A stretch of DNA of 64,000 bases, from contig NZ_CP081153.1 in assembly GCF_025140835.1 (NCBI RefSeq), positions 496,001-560,000 on the forward strand, in the 5' to 3' direction. Both the position numbers and the translations under genes were made by a program. Positions 42,592 through 51,900 of this stretch are shown piece by piece; positions within the stretch are counted from its first letter, which is position 1; every line of letters begins with the position of its first letter. Origin of the DNA: Aliiroseovarius sp. M344 (GTDB lineage: Bacteria > Pseudomonadota > Alphaproteobacteria > Rhodobacterales > Rhodobacteraceae). The notes beneath the pieces were generated by a model. The model was not told the DNA's origin. It did not search any database and saw only the letters and a list, made by a program, of their open reading frames with translations.

Positions 42592-42996
42592 CTAACCCGC
42601 CATTGAGATGGAAACCGGCACACCAACAGACAACGAATTGCTTACTACACAACTCGAACGTGCGCTTTCTACTACGAGTGTCGGGTCAGAACTGTCTAAC
42701 GTGGTACAGTCAACCAGCATGTGGGCCGTTGTGACGACCAACGGTTCGCCTCCCAATTCGAGTGATACATCCACGGAAATATTATCGAGCTTTACGCCAA
42801 GTTCTTCAGCGGCGTAGCGCAGGTCATTGCAAAAGCACCCACCTAAGGCCAGCGCAAGAAGTTGGGCGCCGTTGAAACCTAACCCAAGACCGCCAGCTTT
42901 TCCTTCAGGCCGGTCCGCGACAATCGTGTGACTACCGGCCCAGCCAACCGCGGCTTCCGTTCCGGGTAAATTGCGCAATTGCACGTCTACTTTCAT
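42592..42996 (-). CDS. OsmC-family protein
   Basis: A 134-residue protein. Start at ATG 42996 gives KVDVQLRNLPGTEAAVGWAG; two TTG codons 60 bases upstream are the other option. The family core is seen in GFNGAQLLALALGGCFCNDLRYAAEELG, with the first redox Cys in GGCFCN, and a second Cys in ARSSCVVSNSL, the pair expected for a peroxide-reducing OsmC/Ohr fold. It may detoxify organic peroxides. It is convergent with gshA. Confidence 0.83.
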   Translation of the reverse strand: MKVDVQLRNLPGTEAAVGWAGSHTIVADRPEGKAGGLGLGFNGAQLLALALGGCFCNDLRYAAEELGVKLDNISVDVSLELGGEPLVVTTAHMLVDCTTLDSSDPTLVVESARSSCVVSNSLSVGVPVSISMAG

Positions 42997-43199
42997 TTTG
43001 CCGTTCCCGTCTTCGCTTAGCCATTGTTCTGCGAGAATGCTGAGATGTGTCAACAATTAACAAGGACAGGTTTCCGACTTGGGCTTGATTGCATCAGTCC
43101 CCTCAAACGGCGCGACCAAAATCAAACAGAGAGTGCTGCACTTCGCTGAATTTGAAGAATACTGATATACTGCAATTGGTCACGCAAGGAGGAACAAGA

Positions 43200-43796
43200 A
43201 TGTCGTCTCAGCCAAGCAGCATGTATCACGATGGTCACCGGGAATTGCAGGACAAATTCGACGGCCGTCGAATGGCGGACGCATTGGAAAAGCATCGGCG
43301 CTTTTCTGAGTTTCGGGAGCAAGATATCAGTTTCATTGAGGGTTCTGAATTCTTCTTCATCGCCACCGCACACAAACAAAGCGTCGACTGTTCTTTTCGA
43401 GGCGGCGCCCCGGGCTTTGTTCGAGTTACCGGCCCGAGGCGCCTAGAATGGTCTGATTACGATGGAAATTCAATGTATCGAAGCCTTGGTAACGCACTAA
43501 GGTCACGACGCGTTGGGCTGCTATTCATTGAATTTGGCGCCCAGCCCAAACGATTGCGAGTCAATGGGAACTGTAATCTTTTGGATGGACCAAAGATTGA
43601 GGGCCAAAAGATGACCGTGCAAATAGACGCCGACGAGATTTTTCCGAATTGCCCGCGTTATATTCCCGATCTGACCAAAGCTGGGGCATCTGCCTATATC
43701 CCTGACGAGACCGGGGCTAGCGCCAAACCGGATTGGAAAAGTGCTGAGGACCTGCGTGCAGCGCTTCCAGAAAATGACCCACACCGCGGTCAATAA
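43200..43796 (+). CDS. Pyridoxamine-5'-phosphate-oxidase-family (FMN) protein
   Basis: A 198-residue protein with a split-barrel flavin fold: FIEGSEFFFIATAHKQSVDCSFRGG, RVTGPRRLEWSDYDGNSMYRSLGN and VGLLFIEFGAQPKRLRVNGN. AAGGAGG precedes the ATG at 43200. The family includes putative MSMEG_1061-type FMN proteins acting on unknown substrates. It has an upstream intergenic region of about 200 bp, so it seems singly transcribed. The third-position bias is weaker than in its neighbours. Confidence 0.8.
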   Translation: MSSQPSSMYHDGHRELQDKFDGRRMADALEKHRRFSEFREQDISFIEGSEFFFIATAHKQSVDCSFRGGAPGFVRVTGPRRLEWSDYDGNSMYRSLGNALRSRRVGLLFIEFGAQPKRLRVNGNCNLLDGPKIEGQKMTVQIDADEIFPNCPRYIPDLTKAGASAYIPDETGASAKPDWKSAEDLRAALPENDPHRGQ

Positions 43797-43831
43797 GGGC
43801 TCAAACCAGACCTGCAGGGAACTACTAGATT

Positions 43832-45238
43832 TCACTCCGGCAACACCTTCCCCGGGTTCATGATCTCCTTCGGGTCCAGCGCCTGTTTGATCTGCTTCAT
43901 CACAGTCAGAGCCACCGGATCCTTGCGTCTTTGCATTGACGGCAGTTTTGACAGGCCAATCCCGTGTTCGGCCGAAAAGCTGCCGCCCATTTCGATGGTG
44001 ACGTCCTCAACACGTTCCATAATTGGGGTGACAAAGGATGCGTCGCTGGGGAAGACGGCATAGTGGATGTTGCCGTCACCCAAATGTGCAACCTCGATGA
44101 CCTCCGCGTCGGGGTCTATCGCCGAAAGCTCACCCGCCATGCGTGTCAGGAATTCTTCCACGCGATCAAGGGGGAGGGCGATGTCATTGTTCACCAAGGG
44201 GCGACGGGACAACATGACCTCAGCGGCGGCTTCGCGACGGTCCCACATCTCGGTGCGCTGCGTATCGTTTTGGGCAATGACCGCATCAGTGATGGCACCT
44301 TCGTCCATGAACCCAGCCAAAATCTCTTCCAATCGCGACGTAAGGGGGATGGACCCGTCATCGTCGGGGGTGGCGTCACGCGCAACAGTTGATCCGACTT
44401 CAGCCAAAATATTGATGTCATGGTGGTCAGAGAACGGCGGTCGCAAGTTCTGGTGCCGCTTGGCAAGCGTGTCTAAATAAGCGCTGGGCATATATTCAAA
44501 AGCTTCAACAGCGCCGCCAGTTTCTTCCTGCAGGCGGTTAAGAATGGACAGGGCGTCGCCAAGCGACGAGACCGCAAGCATGGCGGTGGCGCGCGCTTTC
44601 GGGGCAGGCACCAACTTCAGGACCGCGCCCGTTATGACCGCCAGCGTCCCTTCAGAACCGATGAGCAGGTCGCGGAGGTCGTAACCGGAATTGTCTTTGT
44701 GCAACTCGCTCATCAGATTGAGCACCTCGCCATTGGGCAGAATCGCTTCGATCCCGATGCACAAATCACGGGTGTTGCCATGGCGCAGGACGTTTGATCC
44801 GCCTGCATTTGTGGCGAGCATGCCGCCGATCATGCACGACCCCTTGGCTCCGAAGCTCATCGGAAAGTTCAGGTCATGGGCCGCAACAGCGACTTGCAGG
44901 GTTTCCAGCACAACGCCGCCATCAACGATGGCAAGCCGCGCGTCTGGGCGGATCGAACGGATGCGGTTCATGCGAGAAAGTGACAGCACCAAGCTGCCTT
45001 CTGCCGCCTGGGTTCCGCCTGACAAACTGGTGTTGCCCGAAACGGGGACAACAGGCGTGCCCGTCTCATTGGCAATGGCCATGATAGCCTGCACATCGCG
45101 CGTCGAGCCGGGTCGCAGTACTGCCTTGGGCGCACTGTGATACTTGCCCAGCCAGTCGCGGGTCCACGGATCTGCATCGGCGCTTGTCAGGACATGAGCT
45201 GTACCAATCGCGTCGCGAAGCCGTTCCAAAATATCCAT
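43832..45238 (-). CDS. FAD-linked 2-hydroxyacid dehydrogenase (GlcD/D2HGDH-like)
   Basis: A 468-residue FAD_binding_4 and FAD-oxidase_C protein. The FAD-binding part has VLRPGSTRDVQAIMAIANET, VVPVSGNTSLSGGT and FGAKGSCMIGGMLATNAGG; the C-terminal part has EVAHLGDGNIHYAVFPS and FSAEHGIGLSKL. It likely oxidises a D-2-hydroxy acid (D-lactate, glycolate or D-2-hydroxyglutarate) with electrons to a quinone or cytochrome. GAGGTG precedes the ATG. It is divergent from glpK; the palindrome at 45303-45316 lies between. Confidence 0.87.
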   Translation of the reverse strand: MDILERLRDAIGTAHVLTSADADPWTRDWLGKYHSAPKAVLRPGSTRDVQAIMAIANETGTPVVPVSGNTSLSGGTQAAEGSLVLSLSRMNRIRSIRPDARLAIVDGGVVLETLQVAVAAHDLNFPMSFGAKGSCMIGGMLATNAGGSNVLRHGNTRDLCIGIEAILPNGEVLNLMSELHKDNSGYDLRDLLIGSEGTLAVITGAVLKLVPAPKARATAMLAVSSLGDALSILNRLQEETGGAVEAFEYMPSAYLDTLAKRHQNLRPPFSDHHDINILAEVGSTVARDATPDDDGSIPLTSRLEEILAGFMDEGAITDAVIAQNDTQRTEMWDRREAAAEVMLSRRPLVNNDIALPLDRVEEFLTRMAGELSAIDPDAEVIEVAHLGDGNIHYAVFPSDASFVTPIMERVEDVTIEMGGSFSAEHGIGLSKLPSMQRRKDPVALTVMKQIKQALDPKEIMNPGKVLPE

Positions 45239-45302
45239 AAGAGCACCTCTTTTTCGGTAAGTTAGGCCGGAGCAGGCATAAGGTATAGTTGCAATCAGTC
45301 GT

Positions 45303-45316
45303 GACAGGTGCCTGTC
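45303..45316. promoter_or_regulatory. Palindrome between the FAD oxidase gene and glpK
   Basis: GACAGG-TG-CCTGTC, two 6-bp arms around two bases, in the 139-bp divergent region. It could be an operator for either direction; no regulator gene lies nearby. Confidence 0.35.
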
Positions 45317-45377
45317 GGAATGTTAGCGATATCTTGGTCGCGACTTGGCGGCGGTTCACACGATGATCGGAGACACA

Positions 45378-46844
45378 ATGACCCACATTCTTGCCATTGA
45401 TCAGGGCACCACATCCTCGCGCGCCATTTTGTTTGACCATCAGATGCGCCCGACCCGATCCGCGCAGCGCGAATTTACACAGCACTTTCCGGCCTCGGGT
45501 TGGGTCGAGCATGATCCGGAAGAAATTTGGAAAACGGTTCGCGATACCTGTCTTGAGGTTGCCAGCGGTGCTGACATCGCAGCCATTGGCATCACCAACC
45601 AGCGCGAAACGACGCTGGTCTGGGATCGGGCGACGGGACAACCAATTCACAACGCAATCGTGTGGCAGGACCGACGCACTGCTGGCACTTGTTCCAAGCT
45701 GAAAGAGGCCGGGCACGAAGCGCTTGTGACCAGTCGAACTGGGTTATTGTTGGATCCCTATTTCTCTGGGACAAAATTGGCCTGGATATTGGACAATGTG
45801 GACGGTGCCCGCGCCCGCGCCGAAGCGGGCGAGTTGGTGTTCGGCACGGTCGATACCTTTCTGATCTGGCGCCTGACAGGTGGGGCGCGGCACGTGACCG
45901 ACGCCACCAACGCTGCGCGGACGATGCTCTACGACATCAACTCCGGCGCATGGGACGCTGACATCTGCGCGCTTCTGGATATCCCGATGTCGATGCTTCC
46001 CGAGGTGCTGGATTGCGCCGCCAAGTTCGGCACGACAGATCTGCTGGGTGGTGAGACCCCGATCCTGGGTGTTGCAGGTGATCAGCAGGCGGCCACGATT
46101 GGGCAGGCCTGTTTTAAACCCGGCATGATGAAATCCACATATGGCACGGGCTGCTTTGCGCTGTTGAATACGGGGGACACCCCGGTCACCTCGACCAATC
46201 GACTTCTGACCACCATTGCCTATCAATTGGATAGTAAGCCAACCTATGCGCTGGAAGGGTCGATTTTCATCGCCGGGGCCGCCGTGCAATGGCTGCGCGA
46301 TGGGCTGGGGATCATCGATGATGCCGCACAGACGGGTAATCTGGCCAAAGCTGCTGACCCCGAACAGGACGTCGTTCTTGTTCCAGCCTTCACCGGCCTG
46401 GGCGCACCCTATTGGGATGCTGAATGCCGCGGTGCGGTGTTCGGCTTAACGCGAGGTTCAGGGCCAAAGGAATTTGCGCGCGCTGCACTTGAAAGCGTCG
46501 GGTTTCAGACCCGTGATCTGTTGGCTGCAATGAAGGCAGATATGGGGGCGAAGGCCGATACTGTGTTGCGTGTCGATGGTGGCATGGCGGCGTCTGACTG
46601 GACCATGCAGTTTCTGGCCGACATCACCGGAGCGGCCGTTGATCGCCCAACAGTGCTGGAAACCACCGCATTGGGGGCGGCTTGGCTGGCAGGGATGAAA
46701 GCGGGCCTATACCCCGATCAAGACGGGTTTGCCGCGCGTTGGGCGCTGGATTGCCGGTTCGAGGTCAAGATGGATCAGGCTACCCGGGCCCGACGCTATC
46801 AGACTTGGCAAGACGCTGTCAGCCGTACCCTTAGCCGCCCGTAG
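45378..46844 (+). CDS. glpK: Glycerol kinase
   Basis: A 488-residue FGGY kinase. It opens with [18 protein letters not shown]; the phosphate/ATP parts are [37 protein letters not shown] and [19 protein letters not shown]. The start at 45378 has GGAGA seven bases before it; the upstream in-frame codons do not match the family. It makes glycerol-3-phosphate. No glpF, glpD or glp regulator is next to it. Confidence 0.95.
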   Translation: MTHILAIDQGTTSSRAILFDHQMRPTRSAQREFTQHFPASGWVEHDPEEIWKTVRDTCLEVASGADIAAIGITNQRETTLVWDRATGQPIHNAIVWQDRRTAGTCSKLKEAGHEALVTSRTGLLLDPYFSGTKLAWILDNVDGARARAEAGELVFGTVDTFLIWRLTGGARHVTDATNAARTMLYDINSGAWDADICALLDIPMSMLPEVLDCAAKFGTTDLLGGETPILGVAGDQQAATIGQACFKPGMMKSTYGTGCFALLNTGDTPVTSTNRLLTTIAYQLDSKPTYALEGSIFIAGAAVQWLRDGLGIIDDAAQTGNLAKAADPEQDVVLVPAFTGLGAPYWDAECRGAVFGLTRGSGPKEFARAALESVGFQTRDLLAAMKADMGAKADTVLRVDGGMAASDWTMQFLADITGAAVDRPTVLETTALGAAWLAGMKAGLYPDQDGFAARWALDCRFEVKMDQATRARRYQTWQDAVSRTLSRP

Positions 46845-47073
46845 TCTTGGTCGAACGATATATTCCTTCAGGAAGGTTTAATGCAGCTGTCAGGTCTGCC
46901 AGTTGTGCGGGTGACAGCGTGATCCGATGAACCAAGTCCGTGCGCGGGTCCCATTGTTCCAGCGTGACGCAATCGTCAAACGCATTGATGGTGACGTCTT
47001 CGTTCAAATGCTCGCGCCCTTCGTCCACAAGGGTAACGACGGTTGCGTCAAATTCGTGCTCAATAGTAAACAT
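46831..47073 (-). CDS. Conserved hypothetical protein, 80 residues
   Basis: An 80-residue acidic protein ([38 protein letters not shown]) predicted cytoplasmic with beta strands, followed by [20 protein letters not shown] recognise no named family, but it has coding character. Its last 14 bases overlap the end of glpK on the opposite strand. It is divergent from the IMPACT-family gene. Confidence 0.65.
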   Translation of the reverse strand: MFTIEHEFDATVVTLVDEGREHLNEDVTINAFDDCVTLEQWDPRTDLVHRITLSPAQLADLTAALNLPEGIYRSTKTTGG

Positions 47074-47166
47074 AGGGCGAGTTTACGCGATCGCGCGACA
47101 AAGGCCAGTGCATCCTCTGGTCCGGATGGGTTTTGGCGCCTACATTACGCGGATCAGTGGGGGCAG

Positions 47167-47538
47167 ATGCAGCAGTTTAATGGTTTCCTGACCGATCGTG
47201 GTTCAAAATACGCAGTGTCTGGCGGGCCGGTCACGTCGCGTGCCGACGTGAAGGCGTTTCTGAAGGCACTGACCCGCGATAAGCGCTTCGCCAAGGCTAG
47301 CCACAATACCTGGGCTGCGCTTTTAGCTGATGATGGCCCGACAAAGGGCGACGACGGAGAGGCTGGGGCAGGGCTTGTCATCCTGCGGATGTTGGAGCGC
47401 GAGGGGTTGCAGGGTCACATCATTGTTGTAACCCGCTGGTTCGGGGGAACGAAGTTGGGGGGTGACAGATTCCGCCGTGTTCAGGATTGTGTGGATCACT
47501 ATCTCACCAACGCTGATTTGCGAAATGGCGGAGGATAG
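47167..47538 (+). CDS. IMPACT/YigZ-family protein
   Basis: A 123-residue protein with the UPF0029/IMPACT N-domain: SKYAVSGGPVTSRADVKAFL, KASHNTWAALLAD, KGDDGEAGAGLVILRML and VVTRWFGGTKLGG. The signature DDGE and FGG-x-KLGG are intact. YigZ-type proteins are linked to ribosome and translation control. The ATG at 47167 is the first suitable start; it is shorter than the ~200-residue YigZ of E. coli and lacks its C-terminal domain. Confidence 0.83.
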   Translation: MQQFNGFLTDRGSKYAVSGGPVTSRADVKAFLKALTRDKRFAKASHNTWAALLADDGPTKGDDGEAGAGLVILRMLEREGLQGHIIVVTRWFGGTKLGGDRFRRVQDCVDHYLTNADLRNGGG

Positions 47539-47620
47539 AAGTCATGCCGTGGCGCCCATAGACACCCGGCAACTGGCTGCAGATCTGATTTAGGTGAAGA
47601 TGCGCGGCCGCCAGAGGCGG

Positions 47621-48079
47621 TCAGCCGCCGCTTTCTTCCTCAAGATGAAGTTTCATATCGATCAGCACATGCTGAAGCGCCAACGTTTCACGCAGCAGGC
47701 GTTTGGCTTCGTTGATGGTGATCACACCATCTTCGATAGACTGCTGATACTCTCCCATCAGCATGGCAAAACGCTGCGAAAGCGCGATGACGTCCGAGTT
47801 AACGCCGCCGCTCGCCGCGTTCTTGCGTTCCGCGTCATAAGACATAGTGATGCCCTGCAGTTCCGCCAGCGCGCTGGTGACATGCGGATAACGTGACGCT
47901 TTCTCCAGAGCCGCCACAGCGTCTACCGGCATGAACCTATCGCTATGTTCGTCGCTGTCTGAATAATAACGGCCCAACGTCGCTTTGGACTTGCCGGTAA
48001 GTTCACATGCTGCCTCAAGCCCCACATCCTTAACCAAGGTCTCGGTGTGCTTCTTCAAGTAACTGCCAATACTTTCCAT
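47621..48079 (-). CDS. Putative helix-turn-helix protein of unknown function
   Basis: A 152-residue protein. The first 70 residues (ETLVKDVGLEAACELTGKSKATLGRYYSD) resemble a small DNA-binding helix-turn-helix like phage CII or MarR-type readers, then helices with a Lys/Glu-rich end (ITINEAKRLLRETLALQHVLID). Starting at 48079 gives AGAGG at about eight bases. No family name comes to mind; a phage-derived regulator is one guess. It stands divergent from tdk. Confidence 0.62.
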   Translation of the reverse strand: MESIGSYLKKHTETLVKDVGLEAACELTGKSKATLGRYYSDSDEHSDRFMPVDAVAALEKASRYPHVTSALAELQGITMSYDAERKNAASGGVNSDVIALSQRFAMLMGEYQQSIEDGVITINEAKRLLRETLALQHVLIDMKLHLEEESGG

Positions 48080-48471
48080 ATACGTAACCTCTGCACATCC
48101 GCATCTGACTGCGGGGAAATCCACGTTTCTTTTCCCATTATTCTGCGCGCAATGGAATGGCTTATTTAATCCATAGCGAGTTGGTGAGTTTATCGAGTGC
48201 TTGGCGCTTGTCGCGCCAGCGCACAGAAAGGGTCCACTGTGTGTATGACGGTGGGAGATTTGGACATGTTGTTCAGGTCAGTGTCAGCAGGGCACATGTG
48301 GTGAGTAATTGGTCCGTTCCATCCCCAGGGTTTCGACCCGCAGACCTTAATAGTGTTTTTGCTTCTGCTGCCCCCTTTCTGTCTGCGCGCTTGTTTTTGA
48401 AACAGCTGCGCTGCGGCCTGCTTTGTGATGCAGCCCTTGATCACGACAGCCGCGCGGCGTAATCCCAAAGC
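48080..48471. other. Non-coding stretch upstream of tdk
   Basis: About 390 bp between the helix-turn-helix gene and tdk. A 101-codon open frame (48157-48462) exists but has no family features and no ribosome site. I see no clear RNA gene, terminator or repeat. The region likely holds promoters for both flanking genes. Confidence 0.5.
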
Positions 48472-49065
48472 ATGGCCAAACTCTATTTTCAATATTCGAC
48501 GATGAATGCGGGTAAATCGACCCTGCTTCTGCAAGCCAGTCATAACTATGGCGAACGCGGCATGCAGACTTATCTGATCACCGCAAAACTGGATGGTCGG
48601 GCTGGGTCCGCTCGTATTGGCAGCCGGATCGGCATTGGTACTGACGCCGACACTTTTGATGTTGGCGAGGATCTGTTTCAGAAAATTAAAGCGCGGCTGA
48701 ATGCCGGGCCGTGCGCCTGCGTGTTCATTGACGAAGCGCAGTTTCTTGAGCCCGATCAGGTGTGGCAATTGGCGCGTGTTGTCGACGACTTGGGCGTGCC
48801 GATCATGTGTTACGGCCTGCGCGTTGATTTTCAGGGCAAACTGTTCCCCGGGTCTGCTGCGCTTTTGGCATTGGCGGATGAAATGCGCGAAGTGCGCACG
48901 ATCTGCCATTGCGGCAAGAAGGCCACGATGGTTGTCCGTCAAGACGGCGAAGGCAATGTGCTGACCGCGGGCGATCAGGTACAGATCGGCGGGAACGAAA
49001 CCTATGTTTCGCTATGTCGCCGCCACTGGCGCGAAGCGGTGGGAGACACCGAAGCCATGACTTAA
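48472..49065 (+). CDS. tdk: Thymidine kinase
   Basis: A 197-residue type II thymidine kinase. P-loop: FQYSTMNAGKSTLLLQASHN; Walker B/lid: VFIDEAQFLEPDQVW, YGLRVDFQGKLFPGSAALLALAD; zinc site: ICHCGKKATMVVR and the C-terminal SLCRRHWRE, which together supply four Cys/His. It salvages thymidine. No strong ribosome site is seen before the ATG. A hairpin follows the stop. Confidence 0.94.
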   Translation: MAKLYFQYSTMNAGKSTLLLQASHNYGERGMQTYLITAKLDGRAGSARIGSRIGIGTDADTFDVGEDLFQKIKARLNAGPCACVFIDEAQFLEPDQVWQLARVVDDLGVPIMCYGLRVDFQGKLFPGSAALLALADEMREVRTICHCGKKATMVVRQDGEGNVLTAGDQVQIGGNETYVSLCRRHWREAVGDTEAMT

Positions 49066-49070
49066 AGCGT

Positions 49071-49103
49071 CTCGCCTTTTATCTGAGGCAGGGGAAAGGC
49101 GAG
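49071..49103 (+). terminator. Possible terminator after tdk
   Basis: CTCGCCTTT pairs with AAAGGCGAG (49071-49079, 49095-49103) with a 15-nt loop, six bases after the tdk stop. There is no T run after it, so termination is uncertain. Confidence 0.4.
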
Positions 49104-49179
49104 GCGCCGCGCAACATATGAACATTGTGGGCGTTTCCCGAAAATCCTGTGACGCGGGTTTTACGCGAAACGCTTTAGC

Positions 49180-50130
49180 TCAAACCGGGCTAATCAGCGG
49201 CTTGCCCGCGGCGAAGGCTTCCAGATTGTCCATCGCCAACATTCCCATGGCCGTGCGCACTTCCAGCGTGGCCGTGCCCAGATGCGGCAAAAGGGTCACG
49301 TTTTCCCGCGCGATCAGGGCGTCTGGCACCTTTGGTTCAAACTCATATACATCCAGTCCCGCACCTGCGATCTGCCCGGCGTCCAGCGCAACGATCAGTG
49401 CAGCTTCGTCCACGATTTCACCGCGAGCGATGTTCACCAGAATGGCGTGCGGTTGCATGGCGGTGAATGTGTCAGCGCCAATCAAGTGCTGGGTGTCAGC
49501 ACCCCCAGGCACCGCGATCACCAGAATATCGCAGGCCGCTGCGACCTCGTGAATGCTGGGCAATTGACGTGCCGGAAAAGGTGGGTTTTTGGGGGACCGA
49601 TTGAAAAACACCACATCCATACCGAACCCATGGTGACAGCGCGCGGCGATGGCCTGACCAATCCGGCCCATGCCTATAATGCCGATGGTCTTGCCTGTGA
49701 CGTGCAGCCCCAACATCTGTGTGGGATGCCACCCTTTCCAACGCCCAGCCCGCACCATGCGTTCGCCTTCGCCCGCGCGCCGCGCTGTCATCAGGATCAA
49801 GGTCATCGCCGTGTCGGCAGTGGCGTCGGTCACCGCACCGGGCGTGTTCGACACCGCCAAACCATGCGCTTTGGCGGCATCCACGTCGATGTGGTTATAG
49901 CCGACACCAAAATTCGCCAGCAGCTTGGCGCGGATGTCACCCGCCGCATCCAACACCTGAGCGGAATAGAAATCCCCGAGCGTTGGTAGAATCAAGTCGA
50001 AGTCGCGCAGGCTGGTGATCATCTGGTCTTGCGACAGGGATGTGGTGTCGGTGCGCACAGTCACCTCGAAACTTTTGCGCGCACGGTCGACCACCGCATC
50101 GGGTAGTGGGCGGGAAATGAACAGCCGCAT
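49180..50130 (-). CDS. D-2-hydroxyacid dehydrogenase (glyoxylate/hydroxypyruvate reductase-like)
   Basis: A 316-residue NAD(P)-dependent dehydrogenase. Substrate domain: LANFGVGYNHIDVDAAKAHG; NAD motif: TIGIIGMGRIGQAIAAR; catalytic Arg in ILVNIARGEIVDE, Glu in GLDVYEFEP and His in VTLLPHLGTAT. It should reduce glyoxylate or hydroxypyruvate, or oxidise a related D-2-hydroxy acid. The ATG at 50130 shares one base with the CsaA-like stop (TGATG). Third gene of proC-csaA-this. Confidence 0.91.
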   Translation of the reverse strand: MRLFISRPLPDAVVDRARKSFEVTVRTDTTSLSQDQMITSLRDFDLILPTLGDFYSAQVLDAAGDIRAKLLANFGVGYNHIDVDAAKAHGLAVSNTPGAVTDATADTAMTLILMTARRAGEGERMVRAGRWKGWHPTQMLGLHVTGKTIGIIGMGRIGQAIAARCHHGFGMDVVFFNRSPKNPPFPARQLPSIHEVAAACDILVIAVPGGADTQHLIGADTFTAMQPHAILVNIARGEIVDEAALIVALDAGQIAGAGLDVYEFEPKVPDALIARENVTLLPHLGTATLEVRTAMGMLAMDNLEAFAAGKPLISPV

Positions 50131-50468
50131 CAATACATCCGCGCGCCATTGGGCACCGTTTTGTCGGGCGTCAACAGTACGATCTCCTCCTGTTCGTCGG
50201 GCAGTCCCAACACCAGTACTTCGCTCATCACAGGCCCAATTTGGCGGGGAGGGAAGTTGACGACGGCCAAGACCTCTTTCCCCACAAGCGTTTCGGGGTC
50301 GTAATGCGTCGTGATCTGCGCCGAGCTTTTCTTTTCGCCCAGCTCAGGTCCGAAATCGACCCACAGTTTTATGGCGGGTTTACGCGCTTCGGGAAAAGGT
50401 TCAGCCCGTGTGACGGTGCCTTTGCGAATGTCCACCTTCAGGAAGTCTTCAAAACTCAGATCACCCAT
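50130..50468 (-). CDS. CsaA-like tRNA-binding chaperone
   Basis: A 112-residue protein with the OB-fold tRNA-binding domain: FEDFLKVDIRKGTVTRAEPFPE, AQITTHYDPETLVGKEVLAVVNF, then LVLGLPDEQEEIVLLTPDK. CsaA has export-chaperone and tRNA-binding features in Bacillus; the role here is inferred. ATG 50468 follows AAGGAG; it overlaps the proC stop by eight bases (ATGGGTGA), so it is translationally coupled to proC. Confidence 0.88.
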   Translation of the reverse strand: MGDLSFEDFLKVDIRKGTVTRAEPFPEARKPAIKLWVDFGPELGEKKSSAQITTHYDPETLVGKEVLAVVNFPPRQIGPVMSEVLVLGLPDEQEEIVLLTPDKTVPNGARMY

Positions 50469-51285
50469 TTGCAAGCTCCTTGGATCGGTTGGCGGCAGCG
50501 GCGACGGCGCGGGTCAGAAGTGATGGGAAGCCGTCTGCCTCATTCATCAAAACCTCAAGCGCGGCGGCTGTGGTGCCACCAGGGCTGGTCACGTTCTTGC
50601 GAAGCTGAGCCGGGTCGTCGCTTGCGTTTTCGGCCAACGCACCGGCGCCACCGACGGTCGCCTTGGCAAGTTGCATGGAGAGCGCGGGTGATAAACCTTG
50701 TGCAACGCCCGCAGCAGCGAGCGTTTCGATGAGGTGGAACACATAGGCTGGACCAGAGCCGGATACAGCAGTGACCGCGTCCATCTGATGCTCGCCTTCA
50801 AGCCGGACAACCTGCCCGACGGCCGACAACAGCGTTTCCGCCATGTCCATATGGGCAGCGGTCGCGCGACTGTTGCCGCAGATAGCGGTGATCCCACGCC
50901 CGACGGCAGCAGGTGTATTTGGCATCGCGCGGATGATTGGTGTTTGGTCCCCCACCATGGCCTCATAGGTTGCGATGGGCGTGCCAGCGGCAACAGACAA
51001 AAACAGCGTCGTGCCGTTGCCGAGACTTGCCAGCGTCGGCAGGGCATCCGTCATCATCTGGGGCTTCACGGCCACCAAAACGATCGCGGGGTTGGTCGGC
51101 AGGTCGGCATTCAGGTTCAACCCCTCCAGCGCGGACAGCCACTCTGACGGATAGGGATCATTGACCCAAACGGACCCAGCCGGAAGCCCTTGCGCAAGCC
51201 AGCCCTCCAGCATTGCCGACCCCATCTTGCCGCAACCCAAAAGCACCAGGCCGCGCGCCTCTAGGTCTTTCATATCTGCGCTCAT
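50461..51285 (-). CDS. proC: Pyrroline-5-carboxylate reductase
   Basis: A 274-residue enzyme. The NADPH-binding motif is LVLLGCGKMGSAMLEGWL; later blocks RAMPNTPAAVGRGITAICGN and VTAVSGSGPAYVFHLIETLA are the ProC signature, with NVTSPGGTTAAALEVL near the end. It makes proline. The start at 51285 is preceded by GGAGGAA; a start further upstream reads through that site. It heads the proC-csaA-dehydrogenase operon. Confidence 0.95.
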   Translation of the reverse strand: MSADMKDLEARGLVLLGCGKMGSAMLEGWLAQGLPAGSVWVNDPYPSEWLSALEGLNLNADLPTNPAIVLVAVKPQMMTDALPTLASLGNGTTLFLSVAAGTPIATYEAMVGDQTPIIRAMPNTPAAVGRGITAICGNSRATAAHMDMAETLLSAVGQVVRLEGEHQMDAVTAVSGSGPAYVFHLIETLAAAGVAQGLSPALSMQLAKATVGGAGALAENASDDPAQLRKNVTSPGGTTAAALEVLMNEADGFPSLLTRAVAAAANRSKELANG

Positions 51286-51343
51286 TTGTGTTCCTCCGAT
51301 CCAGTCAAGCAATGGATAACGCGCAGGTCAGGTGTCCGGCCAG

Positions 51344-51376
51344 CAAAAAAGCCCGGTCAAGGACCGAGCTTTTCCA
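51344..51376 (-). terminator. Rho-independent terminator after the YbjN gene
   Basis: Leftward strand: AGCTCGGTC pairs with GACCGGGCT (one mismatch; 51362-51370 with 51350-51358), 3-nt loop, followed by six T (51344-51349). It ends the ybjN transcript before proC. Confidence 0.8.
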
Positions 51377-51396
51377 ACGGCGTGTCGAAAGCTGGT

Positions 51397-51900
51397 TCAG
51401 GCGCGGCCATAAGCCTCGGCGATGGCGACTTTCAGCGAGTCTTCGATGGTACGGTCGGTCCAGCTTACCAGTTGGAAGGCTGGATAGAACCTCTCGGAGG
51501 TGGCGACCGCGCTTGAGATCAACTGGTCAATCTGTTGCGGGCTGACAATCTGTCCGCCGTTCAATGCAAGCCCATAGCGATACACCATCAGCCGCTGCTC
51601 ATGCCAATAGGTGAACGCCCCGGTCCAACACATATCGTTGGTCATGTTAAGCGCTTCATATAAGCGCGGCAGACTGTCCTCGGGTGGCTCCATCTCGAAC
51701 GTGCAGATCAGGCGCAGCGTTTCATCATAGGGCGACCATGCCAATGTGATCGAATAGGTGCGCCACTGCCCTTCGACCGCCATGGCGATCTGGTCATCTG
51801 CAACACGGTCAAATTCCCATGCGCGGTGTTCCGCGATGGTTTCGACGATGTCGATGGGATGAAGGTCTTCACTGTCGATAAACTGCTCTGTCGCGGACAT
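51397..51900 (-). CDS. YbjN-domain protein
   Basis: A 167-residue acidic protein. The YbjN fold is visible in IAEHRAWEFDRVADDQIAMAVEG, WRTYSITLAWSPYDETLRLIC and EPPEDSLPRLYEALNMTNDMCW, a family of putative type III chaperone-like regulators. AAGGA lies a normal distance from the ATG. It is separate from proC by a terminator. The exact role is unknown. Confidence 0.85.
   Translation of the reverse strand: MSATEQFIDSEDLHPIDIVETIAEHRAWEFDRVADDQIAMAVEGQWRTYSITLAWSPYDETLRLICTFEMEPPEDSLPRLYEALNMTNDMCWTGAFTYWHEQRLMVYRYGLALNGGQIVSPQQIDQLISSAVATSERFYPAFQLVSWTDRTIEDSLKVAIAEAYGRA

Noticed and set aside
48157..48462. A 101-codon + frame upstream of tdk
   Set aside because: No Shine-Dalgarno and no recognisable family; coding bias is not convincing.
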